Translations under genes and position numbers: made by a program
The notes under the pieces: model-generated
What the model saw: only the letters and a program-made list of their open reading frames with translations
Database searches by the model: none
Told to the model about the DNA's origin: nothing
Shown here: piece after piece, positions 28,010 through 38,300 of the stretch
Position numbering within the stretch: the first letter of the stretch is position 1
Layout: each line of letters starts with the position of its first letter
Assembly (NCBI RefSeq): GCF_019145495.1
Contig: NZ_JAHSTU010000002.1
Span: 124,001-188,000 of the forward strand
Origin: Pseudomonas azerbaijanoccidentalis
Lineage (GTDB): Bacteria > Pseudomonadota > Gammaproteobacteria > Pseudomonadales > Pseudomonadaceae
DNA: 64,000 nt
Direction: 5' to 3'

Positions 28010-28702
28010 TCATACTGGCGGCAAGCGCCACTCGATCGGCGTCTCGCCATTCTGCTCCAGAAACTTGTTGGTCCGGCTGAAGTGCCCGCAACCAAGGAAG
28101 CCGCGATACGCCGACAGCGGTGACGGGTGCACCGACGTCAGCACCAGGTGCTTGGTGGCATCGATCAGTTTCTGTTTGCTCTGCGCATGGGCGCCCCACA
28201 GCATGAACACCAGATGCGGTTGCTGCTGGCTGACCACTTCAATGATCCGGTCGGTGAAAAACTGCCAGCCTTTGTCCTTGTGCGCATTGGCATTGGCGCG
28301 CTCAACCGTCATGGTGGTGTTGAGCATCAACACGCCCTGCTCGGCCCAGCTCTGCAAGTAGCCGTGGCTGGGGATGTCGATGTTCAGGTCGCGCTTCAAC
28401 TCTTTGTAGATGTTTACCAGTGATGGCGGCGCCGGCACGCCTGGTTGCACCGAGAAGCACAAGCCATGGGCCTGGCCCGGGCCGTGGTACGGGTCCTGAC
28501 CGAGGATGACAACCTTGACCTTCTCCAGTGGCGTGGAATTGAGCGCGTTGAAGATCATCGGGCCCGGTGGATAGATCTCCTTGCCGGCCGCCCGCTCCTG
28601 TTGCAGAAAGTTTCGCAACTCTTTCATGTAGGGCTGGTCGAATTCGGCACGCAGGGCCTCCTTCCAGCTCGGTTCGAGTTTGATACGGTCGTCAGCAGTC
28701 AT
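28010..28702 (-). CDS. ung: Uracil-DNA glycosylase
   Basis: Family 1 UDG removing uracil from DNA in base-excision repair. 230 residues. The water-activating loop is [22 protein letters not shown], and the leucine loop [18 protein letters not shown] is intact. ATG 28702 starts [13 protein letters not shown], the usual start. The gene overlaps no neighbour and stands alone leftward. Confidence 0.97.
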   Translation of the reverse strand: MTADDRIKLEPSWKEALRAEFDQPYMKELRNFLQQERAAGKEIYPPGPMIFNALNSTPLEKVKVVILGQDPYHGPGQAHGLCFSVQPGVPAPPSLVNIYKELKRDLNIDIPSHGYLQSWAEQGVLMLNTTMTVERANANAHKDKGWQFFTDRIIEVVSQQQPHLVFMLWGAHAQSKQKLIDATKHLVLTSVHPSPLSAYRGFLGCGHFSRTNKFLEQNGETPIEWRLPPV

Positions 28703-28834
28703 GGTTACATCCGGCAAAAACAATGGGGCGAACCCTAGGAAAGCGCATCACGCTTGTCAATTGATCTGACGCAGATCCGGCACTTTCCCACACAGCGATC
28801 ATACTTAACCTTCAAATTTCCGATCGAGGTCACG

Positions 28835-29947
28835 ATGAATCTGCACTTCGAAGAACTTACCGGCACCGACGGCGCCCGCATCGGCATTGCCACGCTGGAT
28901 GCCGAAAAGTCGCTGAACGCGCTGTCCCTGCCGATGATAAGCGCCCTGCGCGATCAACTGGACGCCTGGGCCAAAGAACCGCAAGTCGTTTGTGTTTTAT
29001 TGCGCGGCAACGGCGCCAAAGCCTTCTGCGCCGGTGGTGAAGTGCGCAGCCTGGTGGAAGCCTGCCGCGCCCATCCAGGCGAAGTGCCACCCTTGGCCGC
29101 GCACTTCTTTGCCGCGGAATATCGCCTGGACTTCAGCCTGCACACGTATCCGAAACCACTGATCTGCTGGGGGCACGGCTATGTGCTTGGCGGCGGCATG
29201 GGGCTGCTGCAAGGGGCGAACATCCGCATTGTCACGCCGAGCAGTCGGCTGGCCATGCCGGAGATCACCATCGGCCTGTATCCTGACGTCGGCGCCAGTT
29301 GGTTCCTGTCGCGCCTGCCCGGCAAGCTCGGACTGTTTCTCGGCCTGACCGGTGCCCACATGAACGCTCGCGATGCGATCGATCTGGACCTCGCCGACCG
29401 TTTCCTGCTCGACGACCAACAAGCAGCGCTAATCGAAGGCCTGCTGCAATTGAACTGGCAGGAACAGACGCCCATACAACTCAACAGCCTGCTCAAGGCC
29501 TTGCAGCAAGAAGCCGTGGCGCAAATGCCCGAGCCTCAGTGGCTGCCACGCCGCCAGCGCATCGATGAACTGCTGGATGTCAGTGACGTGCGTTGCGCGT
29601 GGAAGGCCATCAGCCATTTGCGCGATGACACCGACGTGTTGATGAGCCGCGCCGCTCGGACCATGAGCGAGGGCTCGCCATTGACCGCGCATCTGGTCTG
29701 GGAACAGATCGCCCGCGCCCGGCACCTGTCACTGGCTGAAGTCTTTCAGATGGAATACACGTTAAGCCTCAACTGCTGCCGCCATCCGGAATTCAGTGAA
29801 GGCGTGCGCGCGCGGTTGATCGACAAGGACCAGAAGCCGCATTGGCATTGGCCGGATATCAACAATGTGCCGGATGCGGTGGTAGAAGCGCATTTCCATA
29901 AGGTCTGGGAGGGTCGGCATCCGTTGGCGGATTTATCGGAGTACTGA
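28835..29947 (+). CDS. Enoyl-CoA hydratase/isomerase family, 3-hydroxyisobutyryl-CoA hydrolase-like
   Basis: A 370-residue crotonase-fold protein. The oxyanion-hole segments GNGAKAFCAGGEVRSL and GYVLGGGMGLLQGANIRIVT are intact, and PEITIGLYPDVGASWFLSRLPG plus the extra C-terminal 100 residues fit the 3-hydroxyisobutyryl-CoA hydrolase branch rather than a plain hydratase. The role would be valine breakdown, but no other such gene is near. ATG 28835 is conserved; GAGG precedes it. A terminator follows. Confidence 0.88.
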   Translation: MNLHFEELTGTDGARIGIATLDAEKSLNALSLPMISALRDQLDAWAKEPQVVCVLLRGNGAKAFCAGGEVRSLVEACRAHPGEVPPLAAHFFAAEYRLDFSLHTYPKPLICWGHGYVLGGGMGLLQGANIRIVTPSSRLAMPEITIGLYPDVGASWFLSRLPGKLGLFLGLTGAHMNARDAIDLDLADRFLLDDQQAALIEGLLQLNWQEQTPIQLNSLLKALQQEAVAQMPEPQWLPRRQRIDELLDVSDVRCAWKAISHLRDDTDVLMSRAARTMSEGSPLTAHLVWEQIARARHLSLAEVFQMEYTLSLNCCRHPEFSEGVRARLIDKDQKPHWHWPDINNVPDAVVEAHFHKVWEGRHPLADLSEY

Positions 29948-29956
29948 AATGCGAGC

Positions 29957-29992
29957 ACAAAAAAAGCGGCGCTTGATGCGCCGCTTTTTTGT
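29957..29992. terminator. Bidirectional terminator
   Basis: Hairpin AGCGGCGC-TTGA-TGCGCCGCT with an A-run before and T-run after, between the crotonase-family gene and the convergent lipoprotein gene. Confidence 0.95.
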
Positions 29993-29998
29993 GGGTGA

Positions 29999-30457
29999 CT
30001 AACGGTGACTACCCCGCCCATCGCGATCGCCACGACCGTTGTGGTCGCCTCGACCGCCATGGTTGTTGTTACGGCCGCCATTGTTGCCGCGGTAGTCATT
30101 ATTCCAGCCGCCACGGTTGCGGCCGTCCCAGCCGTGATTCTGATGCGCGCGGTAATCGGGGCGCGCCTGATAGTGACGCGGTGCCGCCTGGTAATAGCGC
30201 GGTGACGGTTGATAGACCCGCGGCTGCGAGTAGTAGCGCGGCGTTGGCTGGTAATAGCGCGCTGGTGGCGCGTAGTAACGGGCTGGCGGCGAGTAATAAC
30301 CGTCATTGGAATAGTAGCGATTGCCACCGGCGTAATAGGCCGGCGCGGGCGAGGTGTAGACCTCGGAACTGTAGTAGCTGACTCCTCCATCGGAATAAGG
30401 CACGCATGCACCAAGGGACAAACCCAACACAGCAATCAGTAGAATTCGAGAGAGCAT
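29999..30457 (-). CDS. Tyrosine-rich low-complexity lipoprotein
   Basis: A 152-residue putative lipoprotein. The signal peptide MLSRILLIAVLGLSLGAC ends in a lipobox (LGAC). The middle is built of repeats like ARYYAPPARYYQPTPRYYSQP, and the C-terminal 50 residues are rich in Asn, Gly, Arg and Asp (RGNNGG, GGRGDHNGRG). No enzyme motif is present. It may be a surface or matrix-interacting protein, but that is a guess. ATG 30457 is chosen for the signal peptide; AGGAGGC precedes it. Confidence 0.75.
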   Translation of the reverse strand: MLSRILLIAVLGLSLGACVPYSDGGVSYYSSEVYTSPAPAYYAGGNRYYSNDGYYSPPARYYAPPARYYQPTPRYYSQPRVYQPSPRYYQAAPRHYQARPDYRAHQNHGWDGRNRGGWNNDYRGNNGGRNNNHGGRGDHNGRGDRDGRGSHR

Positions 30458-30846
30458 GGCGGCCTCCTGGACCGCGGGTGAGCCACACCAGCGACGCTGG
30501 CAGGCGACAGTCAATTATTCGGTGACTGTCGAAAGATCAGACATCGATTTCGGAATCTGGTGCGTTCTCGCAACAAGTTGAAACATCTCGCCGATGAAAG
30601 GTTTTTCATCCATTCACGCGCTGATTAAGGCTGAAGGTGGATATATCACCGCGGTAATAACGACCGCTCACGCCACATCACAGTGCACCGATGCACCATC
30701 ACAAAGCAGCCCTTCCCCACTGCACTCACCGAGAATCGACTCTTTCCCTTGCGCTAGACGCGTTCTGCGAACTTGGCACGCCTCTCGCTTTAACAAACCC
30801 GTGCAGGAGTCATCACAGGTTCGCAGCACCACAATTTGCAATGGCT
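30458..30846. other. Intergenic region upstream of guanidine riboswitch
   Basis: A 389-base stretch between two divergent transcripts. It should hold the promoters of the lipoprotein gene and the guanidine operon. I see no ORF with a good start and no clear promoter or repeat. Confidence 0.4.
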
Positions 30847-30960
30847 GACTAGGGTTCCGGCTCGCAATCGCGAGTGACTGGTCCGAGAGTTGGCGACCTC
30901 CAGTTGAGGTTACACGGCGGGACAAAAGCCCGGGAGACAAAGCCACCGCTAACGGTGCCG
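30847..30960 (+). promoter_or_regulatory. Guanidine-I riboswitch (ykkC class I)
   Basis: The three strongly conserved ykkC blocks occur in order: CTAGGGTTCCG (30849), GACTGGTCCGAGAG (about 30876-30889) and ACACGGCGGGACAAAAGCC followed by CGGGAGA (about 30912-30937). This class binds free guanidinium and turns on the downstream genes. A small hairpin CACCG-CTAA-CGGTG follows at 30944-30957; the expression platform was not resolved. The downstream carboxylase operon is the classical associated gene set. Confidence 0.95.
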
Positions 30961-31000
30961 CGTTGCCTCCTGCCCGCCCCTGATCAACTGGAGAACCACC

Positions 31001-32071
31001 ATGTCCCAGCTTCGTTTACCCGCCGCCCTGCTCGCTGCTGCTTTTGCAGCCCTCGTCAGCGTCTCATCCCATGCCGCGCAAAAAGACCACTTCAGCGTCT
31101 GTTGGACGATTTATGCCGGCTGGATGCCTTGGGAATATGCCGGCAGCCAAGGCATCGTCGACAAATGGGCGAAGAAGTACGGCATCAAGATCGATGTGGT
31201 GCAGCTCAACGATTACGTCGAATCGATCAACCAGTACACCGCCGGCCAGTTCGACGGCTGCACCATGACCAACATGGATGCGCTGACCATCCCGGCCGCT
31301 GGTGGCGTCGACAGCACCGCACTGATCGTCAGCGACTTCTCCAACGGCAACGACGGCATCGTGCTCAAGGGCGAAGGCAAGAAAGTCGCCGACCTCAAGG
31401 GCATGGACGTCAATCTGGTCGAGCTCTCGGTTTCTCACTACCTGCTGGCCCGGGCTCTCGATTCGGTAGACCTCACCGAGAAAGACCTGAAAGTGGTCAA
31501 CACCTCCGACGCCGATATCTCGGCTGCCTTCAACACCGATCAGGTCAACGCCGTCACTACCTGGAACCCGATGCTCTCGGACATCAAGGCCAAGCCTGCG
31601 GTAACCGAAGTCTTCAACTCCAGCCAGATCCCCGGCGAAATCATGGACATGATGGTGGTCAACAGCGCCACCCTCAAAGACAACCCGGCCCTGGGCAAAG
31701 CGCTGACCGGCGCGTGGTTCGAAGTGGTCGAGTTGATGAACGCGAAAAACGCCGCCAGCAAAGCCGCCCTCGAACACATGGCCAAAGCCTCGGGCACTGA
31801 CCTCGCCGGTTTCCAGGCTCAACTGGACACCACCAAGCTGTTCGCCACCCCCAAGGAAGCACTTGCGTTCAGCACCAGCAAACAACTGCCGGAAACCATG
31901 CGCAAGGTCGCCGAGTTCTCCTTCCAGCACGGCTTGCTGGGTGAGGGCGCCAAGGACACCAGCGCGGTCGGCATGGCCTTCGCCAACGGCGTAACCAGCG
32001 GCGACAAAGGCAACCTCAAGCTGCGTTTCGACCCGAGCTACGTGCAAATGGCTGCCGACGCCCAGTTGTAA
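31001..32071 (+). CDS. ABC transporter substrate-binding protein (guanidine/urea-carboxylase associated)
   Basis: A 356-residue periplasmic protein of the NMT1/SsuA/TauA fold. The signal peptide ends near residue 25 (SSHAAQ). CWTIYAGWMPWEYAGSQGIVDKWAKKYG is characteristic of the binding proteins coded with urea carboxylase operons. The ligand is inferred to be guanidine or a related compound, from the riboswitch and neighbours. ATG 31001 follows TGGAG. First gene of the operon. Confidence 0.88.
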   Translation: MSQLRLPAALLAAAFAALVSVSSHAAQKDHFSVCWTIYAGWMPWEYAGSQGIVDKWAKKYGIKIDVVQLNDYVESINQYTAGQFDGCTMTNMDALTIPAAGGVDSTALIVSDFSNGNDGIVLKGEGKKVADLKGMDVNLVELSVSHYLLARALDSVDLTEKDLKVVNTSDADISAAFNTDQVNAVTTWNPMLSDIKAKPAVTEVFNSSQIPGEIMDMMVVNSATLKDNPALGKALTGAWFEVVELMNAKNAASKAALEHMAKASGTDLAGFQAQLDTTKLFATPKEALAFSTSKQLPETMRKVAEFSFQHGLLGEGAKDTSAVGMAFANGVTSGDKGNLKLRFDPSYVQMAADAQL

Positions 32072-32086
32072 GAAGAGGACTTGGCC

Positions 32087-32902
32087 ATGCGCCTGATCAA
32101 TCGCCACCCGGATCGCCCGAGTCGCCTGTTGCTGGTGATCCTGCCGTTCGCCCTGGTGCTGTTCGCCTACTTCATGGGCTCGGCCGAGCGACTGGCAGAC
32201 AACCCCAACGACAAACTGCTGCCCAGTGCCGTGCAGATGACGGACGCGGTGAAACGCCTGGCGTTCGTCGCCGACAGCCGCACCGGTGAATACCTGCTCT
32301 GGCAGGACAGTGCTTCGAGTCTGCGACGCCTGGCTATTGGCTTGGGTATCAGCGCCCTCGCCGGCTTATGCCTCGGTATGGCCGCCGGCACCCTGCCGCT
32401 GTTCAGTGCGCCGTTGTCGCCGTTGCTGACAGTGCTGTCGATGGTGCCGCCGCTGGCGATCCTGCCAATTCTGTTCATCGTGTTCGGGTTAGGCGAGTTG
32501 TCGAAAGTGATGCTGATCGTGATCGGCATCACCCCGGCGCTGGCCCGGGACCTGGAACAGCGCGCCCGGGAAATTCCCGTGGAGTTGCTGATCAAGGCCC
32601 AGACCCTGGGCGCTTCCACCTGGACCTTGATGCTGCGCGTGGTGCTGCCGCAATTGCTGCCACGGTTGCTGATTTCGCTGCGCCTGATGCTCGGCTCGGC
32701 GTGGTTGTTCCTGATCGCTGCCGAAGCCATTGCCTCCACCGACGGCCTCGGCTACCGGATTTTCCTGGTGCGCCGCTACCTGGCGATGGACGTGATTTTG
32801 CCGTACGTGGTGTGGATCACCCTGCTCGCATGGCTGATGGATTGGGGGCTCAAGCAACTGACCCGTCGCGCATTTCCTTGGTATGAAGGAGCGGCCAAAT
32901 GA
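32087..32902 (+). CDS. ABC transporter permease
   Basis: A 271-residue inner-membrane protein with about six helices and the BPD-type cytoplasmic loop EQRAREIPVELLIKAQTLGAS that contacts the ATPase. It belongs to the SsuC/TauC family. ATG 32087 has AAGAGGAC upstream; a TTG two codons earlier is less likely. It ends overlapping the ATPase gene by 4 bases. Confidence 0.9.
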   Translation: MRLINRHPDRPSRLLLVILPFALVLFAYFMGSAERLADNPNDKLLPSAVQMTDAVKRLAFVADSRTGEYLLWQDSASSLRRLAIGLGISALAGLCLGMAAGTLPLFSAPLSPLLTVLSMVPPLAILPILFIVFGLGELSKVMLIVIGITPALARDLEQRAREIPVELLIKAQTLGASTWTLMLRVVLPQLLPRLLISLRLMLGSAWLFLIAAEAIASTDGLGYRIFLVRRYLAMDVILPYVVWITLLAWLMDWGLKQLTRRAFPWYEGAAK

Positions 32903-33687
32903 GCTTCATCACGGTGAAAAACGTCTGGCAGCAATACGCCGATCAGGTGGTGCTCGAAGGCCTCAACCTGAGCGTCAACGAGGGTGAGTTCTGCACCCTG
33001 GTCGGCGCTTCCGGTTGCGGCAAATCGACCTTCCTGCGTTTGCTGCTCGGCCAGGAACAAGCCAGTCGCGGCGAGATCCTGCTCGACGGCCAACCGCTGG
33101 CCGCTGAACCGGATGCCAGTCGTGGCGTGGTGTTCCAGCGCTACTCGGTGTTCCCGCACTTGAGCGTGCTGGACAACGTCGCCCTCGGCCTCGAACTCCC
33201 GCGCTCGCCGTTGCTTGGTCGCTTGTTTGGCAGCGCGAAAAAAGAAGCTCGCGAACAGGCTTCGGTGCTGCTGCACAAAGTCGGCCTCGGGCATTCGCTG
33301 GACAAGTACCCGGCGCAGCTCTCCGGCGGCATGCAGCAACGACTGGCCATCGCCCAGGCGCTGATCATGAAACCTCGGGTGTTGCTGCTCGACGAACCGT
33401 TCGGCGCCCTTGATCCGGGCATTCGCAAAGACATGCATGCCTTGCTGCTGGAGCTGTGGCGCGAAACCCGACTGACCGTGTTCATGGTCACCCATGACCT
33501 GTCCGAAGGTTTCAGCCTCCGCACGCGTTTGCTGGTGTTCGACAAGGTCCGCCTCGACCCGCATGCACCCGGCCGCTATGGCGCGCGCATCACTTACGAC
33601 ATCCCTTTGAACAGCGACCGCCGCGCCACCCGTGCCGCCGTCGACGCCTTGCCGGTGCAACTGGCGGGCACGCTTCGTATCGCTTAG
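32899..33687 (+). CDS. ABC transporter ATP-binding protein
   Basis: A 262-residue ATPase: Walker A GASGCGKS (about residue 38), Q-loop region VVFQRYSVFPHLS, signature LSGGMQQR, Walker B VLLLDEPFGALD and switch MVTHD. It is of the SsuB/TauB type and energises the preceding permease. The start overlaps the permease stop (ATGA). The next gene follows after 13 bases. Confidence 0.94.
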   Translation: MSFITVKNVWQQYADQVVLEGLNLSVNEGEFCTLVGASGCGKSTFLRLLLGQEQASRGEILLDGQPLAAEPDASRGVVFQRYSVFPHLSVLDNVALGLELPRSPLLGRLFGSAKKEAREQASVLLHKVGLGHSLDKYPAQLSGGMQQRLAIAQALIMKPRVLLLDEPFGALDPGIRKDMHALLLELWRETRLTVFMVTHDLSEGFSLRTRLLVFDKVRLDPHAPGRYGARITYDIPLNSDRRATRAAVDALPVQLAGTLRIA

Positions 33688-33700
33688 AGGAGTTTTGAAA

Positions 33701-34426
33701 ATGACAGATTCGACTCAACTGTTCCCACCGTTCGCCGAAGAAATGCTCCCCGGCGGCGGCCATCGTTCCTTCGTCTTGAAGCGCGGCCAACTGCTGCGCC
33801 TGACCGACATTCGCGGTGGCGCCAACGTCAGCCTGACGCTGCTCAACGCCAATGAAAAAACCGAACGTCTGAACCTGCCCGACAGCCTCAAATGCCAACA
33901 CACCGCCAAGCTCACCACCGGCCATTGTCTGTACTCGGACATGGGCCGCGTACTGGCCGCGATCACCGCCGACACCTGCGGCTGGAGCGACAGCCTCGGC
34001 GGCGTGCTCTGCGCTGAAGAAGTCGCCGAAAAATACGGTGCGGGTCGCTATCAGGAACTGCGCAACGGCTTCTTCCGCAACGGCACCGACAACCTGTTGG
34101 TGGAGCTGGGCAAGTGGGGATTGGGCCTGTCGGATTTGCTGATGACCCTCAACCTGTTCAGCCGCGTGAACGTCGACGACGCCGGGCGTTTCCACTTTGT
34201 CGAGGGCAACTCCAAGGCTGGTGATTACATCGAGCTGTACGCGCCGATGGACACGCTGGTGGTGCTTACCGCCCTGCAACACCCGATGGACCCGTCGCCG
34301 GAGTACGCGCCGAAACCGCTGAAGCTCAGCTGGATGAATGCCGACGCCAGCGTCGCCGAACACTGCCGTACCTCGCGCCCGGAAAACGAGCGCGGCTTCA
34401 TCAACACCGACCGTTTGTTCGCCTGA
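33701..34426 (+). CDS. cgdA: Urea carboxylase-associated protein 1 / carboxyguanidine deiminase subunit (DUF1989)
   Basis: A 241-residue cytosolic DUF1989 protein. It contains ITADTCGWSDSLGGVLC, the conserved Cys/Asp block of the family, and NLNLFSRVNVDDAGRFHFVEGNS. The two DUF1989 proteins coded with guanidine carboxylase form carboxyguanidine deiminase, which releases ammonia to give allophanate (family knowledge). ATG 33701 follows GAGGAG. The gene symbol is assigned by order and homology only. Confidence 0.85.
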   Translation: MTDSTQLFPPFAEEMLPGGGHRSFVLKRGQLLRLTDIRGGANVSLTLLNANEKTERLNLPDSLKCQHTAKLTTGHCLYSDMGRVLAAITADTCGWSDSLGGVLCAEEVAEKYGAGRYQELRNGFFRNGTDNLLVELGKWGLGLSDLLMTLNLFSRVNVDDAGRFHFVEGNSKAGDYIELYAPMDTLVVLTALQHPMDPSPEYAPKPLKLSWMNADASVAEHCRTSRPENERGFINTDRLFA

Positions 34427-34437
34427 GGATCGCTGTC

Positions 34438-35079
34438 ATGTCACTCGCCATCGTCAATACTGAAAAGCATCCAGAAGCCGCAATCTACCGCGCCACCATT
34501 CCGGCCGGCGAACCCTGGCTGATGGAGGTCAAGGCCGGCCAGACCTTGCGCATCCTTGATCTGGAAGGCAACCAGGCCGTCGACACCTTGTTCTACAGCG
34601 TCGCCAATCCCAAGGAACGCTACGACGTGCAGCGTACCCTGCGTCGACAGAACAGCGTGTACCTGAGCACAGGCAGCGTGCTGTATTCCAACCTCGGCAA
34701 ACCGATGCTGACCATCGTCGCCGACACCTGCGGGCGTCACGACACCCTCGGTGGCGCCTGCGCGCAAGAGAGCAACACCGTGCGCTACGCCCTGGAAAAA
34801 CGCTACATGCACAGCTGCCGCGACAACTACCTGCGCGCCTGCGTGCATGACGGACGGCTGGGCAAAGGTGACATCGGGCCGAACATCAATTTCTTCATGA
34901 ACGTGCCGGTCACCGCTGACGGCGGGCTGACGTTCGAAGACGGGATTTCCGCACCGGGCAAGTACGTTGACCTGCGCGCCGAGATGGACGTGATCGTGCT
35001 GATCTCCAACTGCCCGCAGCTGAATAACCCGTGCAACGCCTACAACCCGACCCCTGCGGAGCTATTGGTATGGAACTGA
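34438..35079 (+). CDS. cgdB: Urea carboxylase-associated protein 2 / carboxyguanidine deiminase subunit (DUF1989)
   Basis: A 213-residue DUF1989 protein, partner of the previous one. The core ADTCGRHDTLGGACAQESN and GPNINFFMNVPVTADGGLTFEDG are intact. It begins 11 bases after cgdA. A 282-base gap with a REP element separates it from the carboxylase gene, though the set of enzymes still implies one pathway. Confidence 0.86.
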   Translation: MSLAIVNTEKHPEAAIYRATIPAGEPWLMEVKAGQTLRILDLEGNQAVDTLFYSVANPKERYDVQRTLRRQNSVYLSTGSVLYSNLGKPMLTIVADTCGRHDTLGGACAQESNTVRYALEKRYMHSCRDNYLRACVHDGRLGKGDIGPNINFFMNVPVTADGGLTFEDGISAPGKYVDLRAEMDVIVLISNCPQLNNPCNAYNPTPAELLVWN

Positions 35080-35167
35080 AATTTTCGCGGTTGCGGCGTT
35101 GGTTGTTTGCACTGTGCCAGGCCCGTTCGAGCCAGTGCATCAAAAAGCTCTGACACCACACCGGATC

Positions 35168-35257
35168 TGTGGGAGCGGGCTTGCCCGCGATGGCGGTGTA
35201 TCAGGCAACGTCAAGGTTGAATGTCCTGGCCTCATCGCTGGCAAGCCAGCTCCCACA
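35168..35257. repeat. Hybrid REP doublet inside the guanidine operon
   Basis: The left arm TGTGGGAGCGGGCTTGCCCG and the right arm (complement of TGTGGGAGCTGGCTTGCCAG) belong to two different REP subtypes, spaced about 40 bases. It lies between cgdB and the carboxylase gene. Confidence 0.85.
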
Positions 35258-35361
35258 GGGTTCGATGGTGATCTGAAGAGAACTGATTCTGCCGCCGTGG
35301 ACGACCCCGGCGCTCATCGAAAAACTGCGGGACGGCCCGCATCCCCATCAGGGGTTATGCC

Positions 35362-38300
35362 ATGTTCGAAAAAGTCCTGATTGCCAACCGTGGCGCCATT
35401 GCCTGCCGCATCCTGCGCACCCTGCGTGAACTGCAGGTCAACGGCGTTGCCGTCTACTCCGAAGCCGATGCCGCGAGCCTGCACATCCTGCAAGCCGATG
35501 AAGCCCACAGCCTCGGCGATGGTGCTGCCGCCGGCACTTACCTGGCGGTCGATAAAATCCTCGCCATTGCCAAAACCACCGGCGCTACCGCGATCCATCC
35601 TGGCTACGGTTTTCTTTCGGAAAACGCCGCATTCGCCGAAGCCTGCGAAGCCGCCGACATCGCCTTCATCGGCCCGACGCCAGAGCAACTGCGGGTGTTC
35701 GGCCTCAAGCACACCGCCCGCGCGTTGGCCAAACAACACGGCGTGCCGATGCTCGAAGGCACCGAACTGCTCGACAGCCTCGACGCAGCCCTGATCGCCG
35801 GCGAACACGTCGGCTACCCGGTGATGCTCAAGAGCACCGCGGGCGGTGGCGGCATTGGCATGCGCGTGTGCCGCAGCGCAGCGGAGTTGAGCGAGTCCTT
35901 TGAGGCGGTCAAGCGCCTGGGCCAGAACAACTTCAGCGACGCTGGCGTGTTCATCGAAAAATACATCCAGCGTGCCCGGCATCTGGAAGTGCAGGTGTTC
36001 GGCGACGGTCACGGTGAAGTGATCGCCCTGGGCGTGCGCGATTGCTCGGTGCAGCGCCGCAACCAGAAAGTCCTCGAAGAAACCCCGGCGCCGAACCTGC
36101 CCGACGGCATGGCCGAAGAGCTGTGCGCGGCGGCGATCAAACTGGCCAAAGCGGTGAATTATCGCAGCGCTGGCACTGTGGAATTCGTGTTCGACAGCGA
36201 GGCGCAGCGCTTTTATTTTCTGGAAGTGAACACTCGGTTGCAGGTGGAGCACGGCGTCACCGAACAGGTGTGGGGCGTGGACCTGGTGCGATGGATGGTG
36301 CAGCTGGCAGCCGGTGACTTGCCGCCGCTGAGCGAGCTGCTGCAGGGCTTGAAACCTGAAGGCCATGCGATTCAGGCGCGTTTGTATGCCGAAGATCCGG
36401 GCCGGGATTTTCAGCCGAGCCCGGGCTTGCTTACTGCCGTGAATTTCCCGACCGCCAACGGCATCCAACTGCGCATCGACACTTGGGTCGAAGCGGGTTG
36501 CGAGATCCCTCCGTACTTCGACCCGATGATCGCCAAGGTCATCAGCTGGGCGCCGACTCGCGAAGAAGCCCGCGCCGATTTGCATCAAGCCCTCGGCGAC
36601 AGTCAGCTCTATGGCGTAGAAACCAACCGCGATTATCTGCGGCAGATTTTGCTCGATACGCCCTTCGCCAGCGGCCAGCCTTGGACCCGTTGCCTGGAAG
36701 GCCTGGTGTATCAGGCCAATACGTTCGAGGTGATCAGCGCCGGCACCCAGACCAGTGTGCAGGATTATCCCGGTCGCCTCGGCTACTGGGCAGTCGGCGT
36801 GCCGCCGTCGGGGCCGATGGACAGTCGCGCGTTGCGTCTGGGCAACCGTTTGCTGGGCAACGACGAGGGTGCGGCGGCGCTGGAAATCACCATGAGCGGG
36901 CCGTTGTTGCGCTTCAATTGCGACGCGGTGGTGGCGGTGACCGGGGCGGCGATCCCGTTGGCATTGAACGGCGAAAGCGTACCCATGAACACAACGCTGC
37001 TGATTCCGGCAGGCGCGACGTTGAGCCTCGGCACCATCGCTGGCGCCGGTGCGCGCAGTTACCTGTGCCTGCGCGGCGGCCTGCAAGTACCGGACTATCT
37101 GGGCAGCAAAAGTACTTTCACCCTGGGCCAGTTTGGCGGGCATGGCGGTCGTGCCCTCCGGGCTGGTGACGTATTGCATGTGCCAGCGCTTAAAGACCAC
37201 AGCGTCGGTCAGCAACTGACTGAAGAACACGTCACCGAGTTGCCGACCGTCCGGCAGATCCGCGTGATCTACGGCCCCCACGGCGCCCCGGAATACTTCA
37301 CGGAAAGCTATATCGGCACCTTCTTCGCCACGCAGTGGGAAGTGCATTTCAACTCCAGTCGCACAGGCGTACGCCTGATCGGGCCGAAACCGGAATGGGT
37401 GCGGGCCGACGGTGGCGAGGCGGGTCTGCACCCATCGAATATTCATGACAATCCGTATGCGATTGGCGCGGTGGATTTTACCGGTGACATGCCGGTGATC
37501 CTCGGCCCGGATGGCCCGAGCCTGGGCGGTTTTGTATGCCCGGTGACAGTGATCGAGGCGGATCTTTGGCAGTTGGGGCAGCTCAAGGCTGGGGACAAGG
37601 TGCAGTTCTGCCCGGTCGACCTGAATAGCGCCCGCACCCTCGCCTTGAAATGGAATCAATGTGGGAGCTGGCCTGCCAGCGATGAAGTTGATGCGGTGTC
37701 TGATCGGGCCCCATCGCTGGCAGGCCAGCTCCCACAGGGAATTGTGTCGCCTGTGGTGTTGGATTTGGGCCAAGACGATACGCGACTGGTGGCACGTCTT
37801 TCCGGTGACACCCACCTGCTCCTGGAAATCGGCGCCCCGGAACTGGACCTCGTTCTGCGCTTTCGCGCCCACGCCCTCATGCAGGCCCTGGAAAGCAAGA
37901 ATCTGCACGGCGTGATCGACCTCACGCCCGGCATCCGCTCGCTGCAAGTCCACTACCAACCCGAGCAACTGCCGCTCGCCGATCTGCTCGGCATCGTCGC
38001 CGGGGAATGGGACGCGGTGTGCGCCGCCAAAGACCTGCAAGTGCCGTCGCGCATCGTGCATTTGCCGCTGTCCTGGGACGACCCGGCGTGCCAGTTGGCT
38101 ATCGAAAAATACATGACCACCGTGCGCAAGGACGCGCCGTGGTGCCCGAGCAATCTGGAGTTCATTCGTCGCATCAACGACCTGCCGAACCTCGATGAAG
38201 TGCAGCGCACAGTGTTCGACGCCAGCTATCTGGTCATGGGCCTGGGCGACGTTTACCTCGGCGCCCCCGTCGCCACCCCGCTCGACCCGCGCCATCGCCT

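Noticed and set aside
30874..31800. A 308-codon plus-strand ORF over the riboswitch and the binding-protein gene
   Set aside because: Frame-shifted shadow of the substrate-binding protein gene; starts within the riboswitch.
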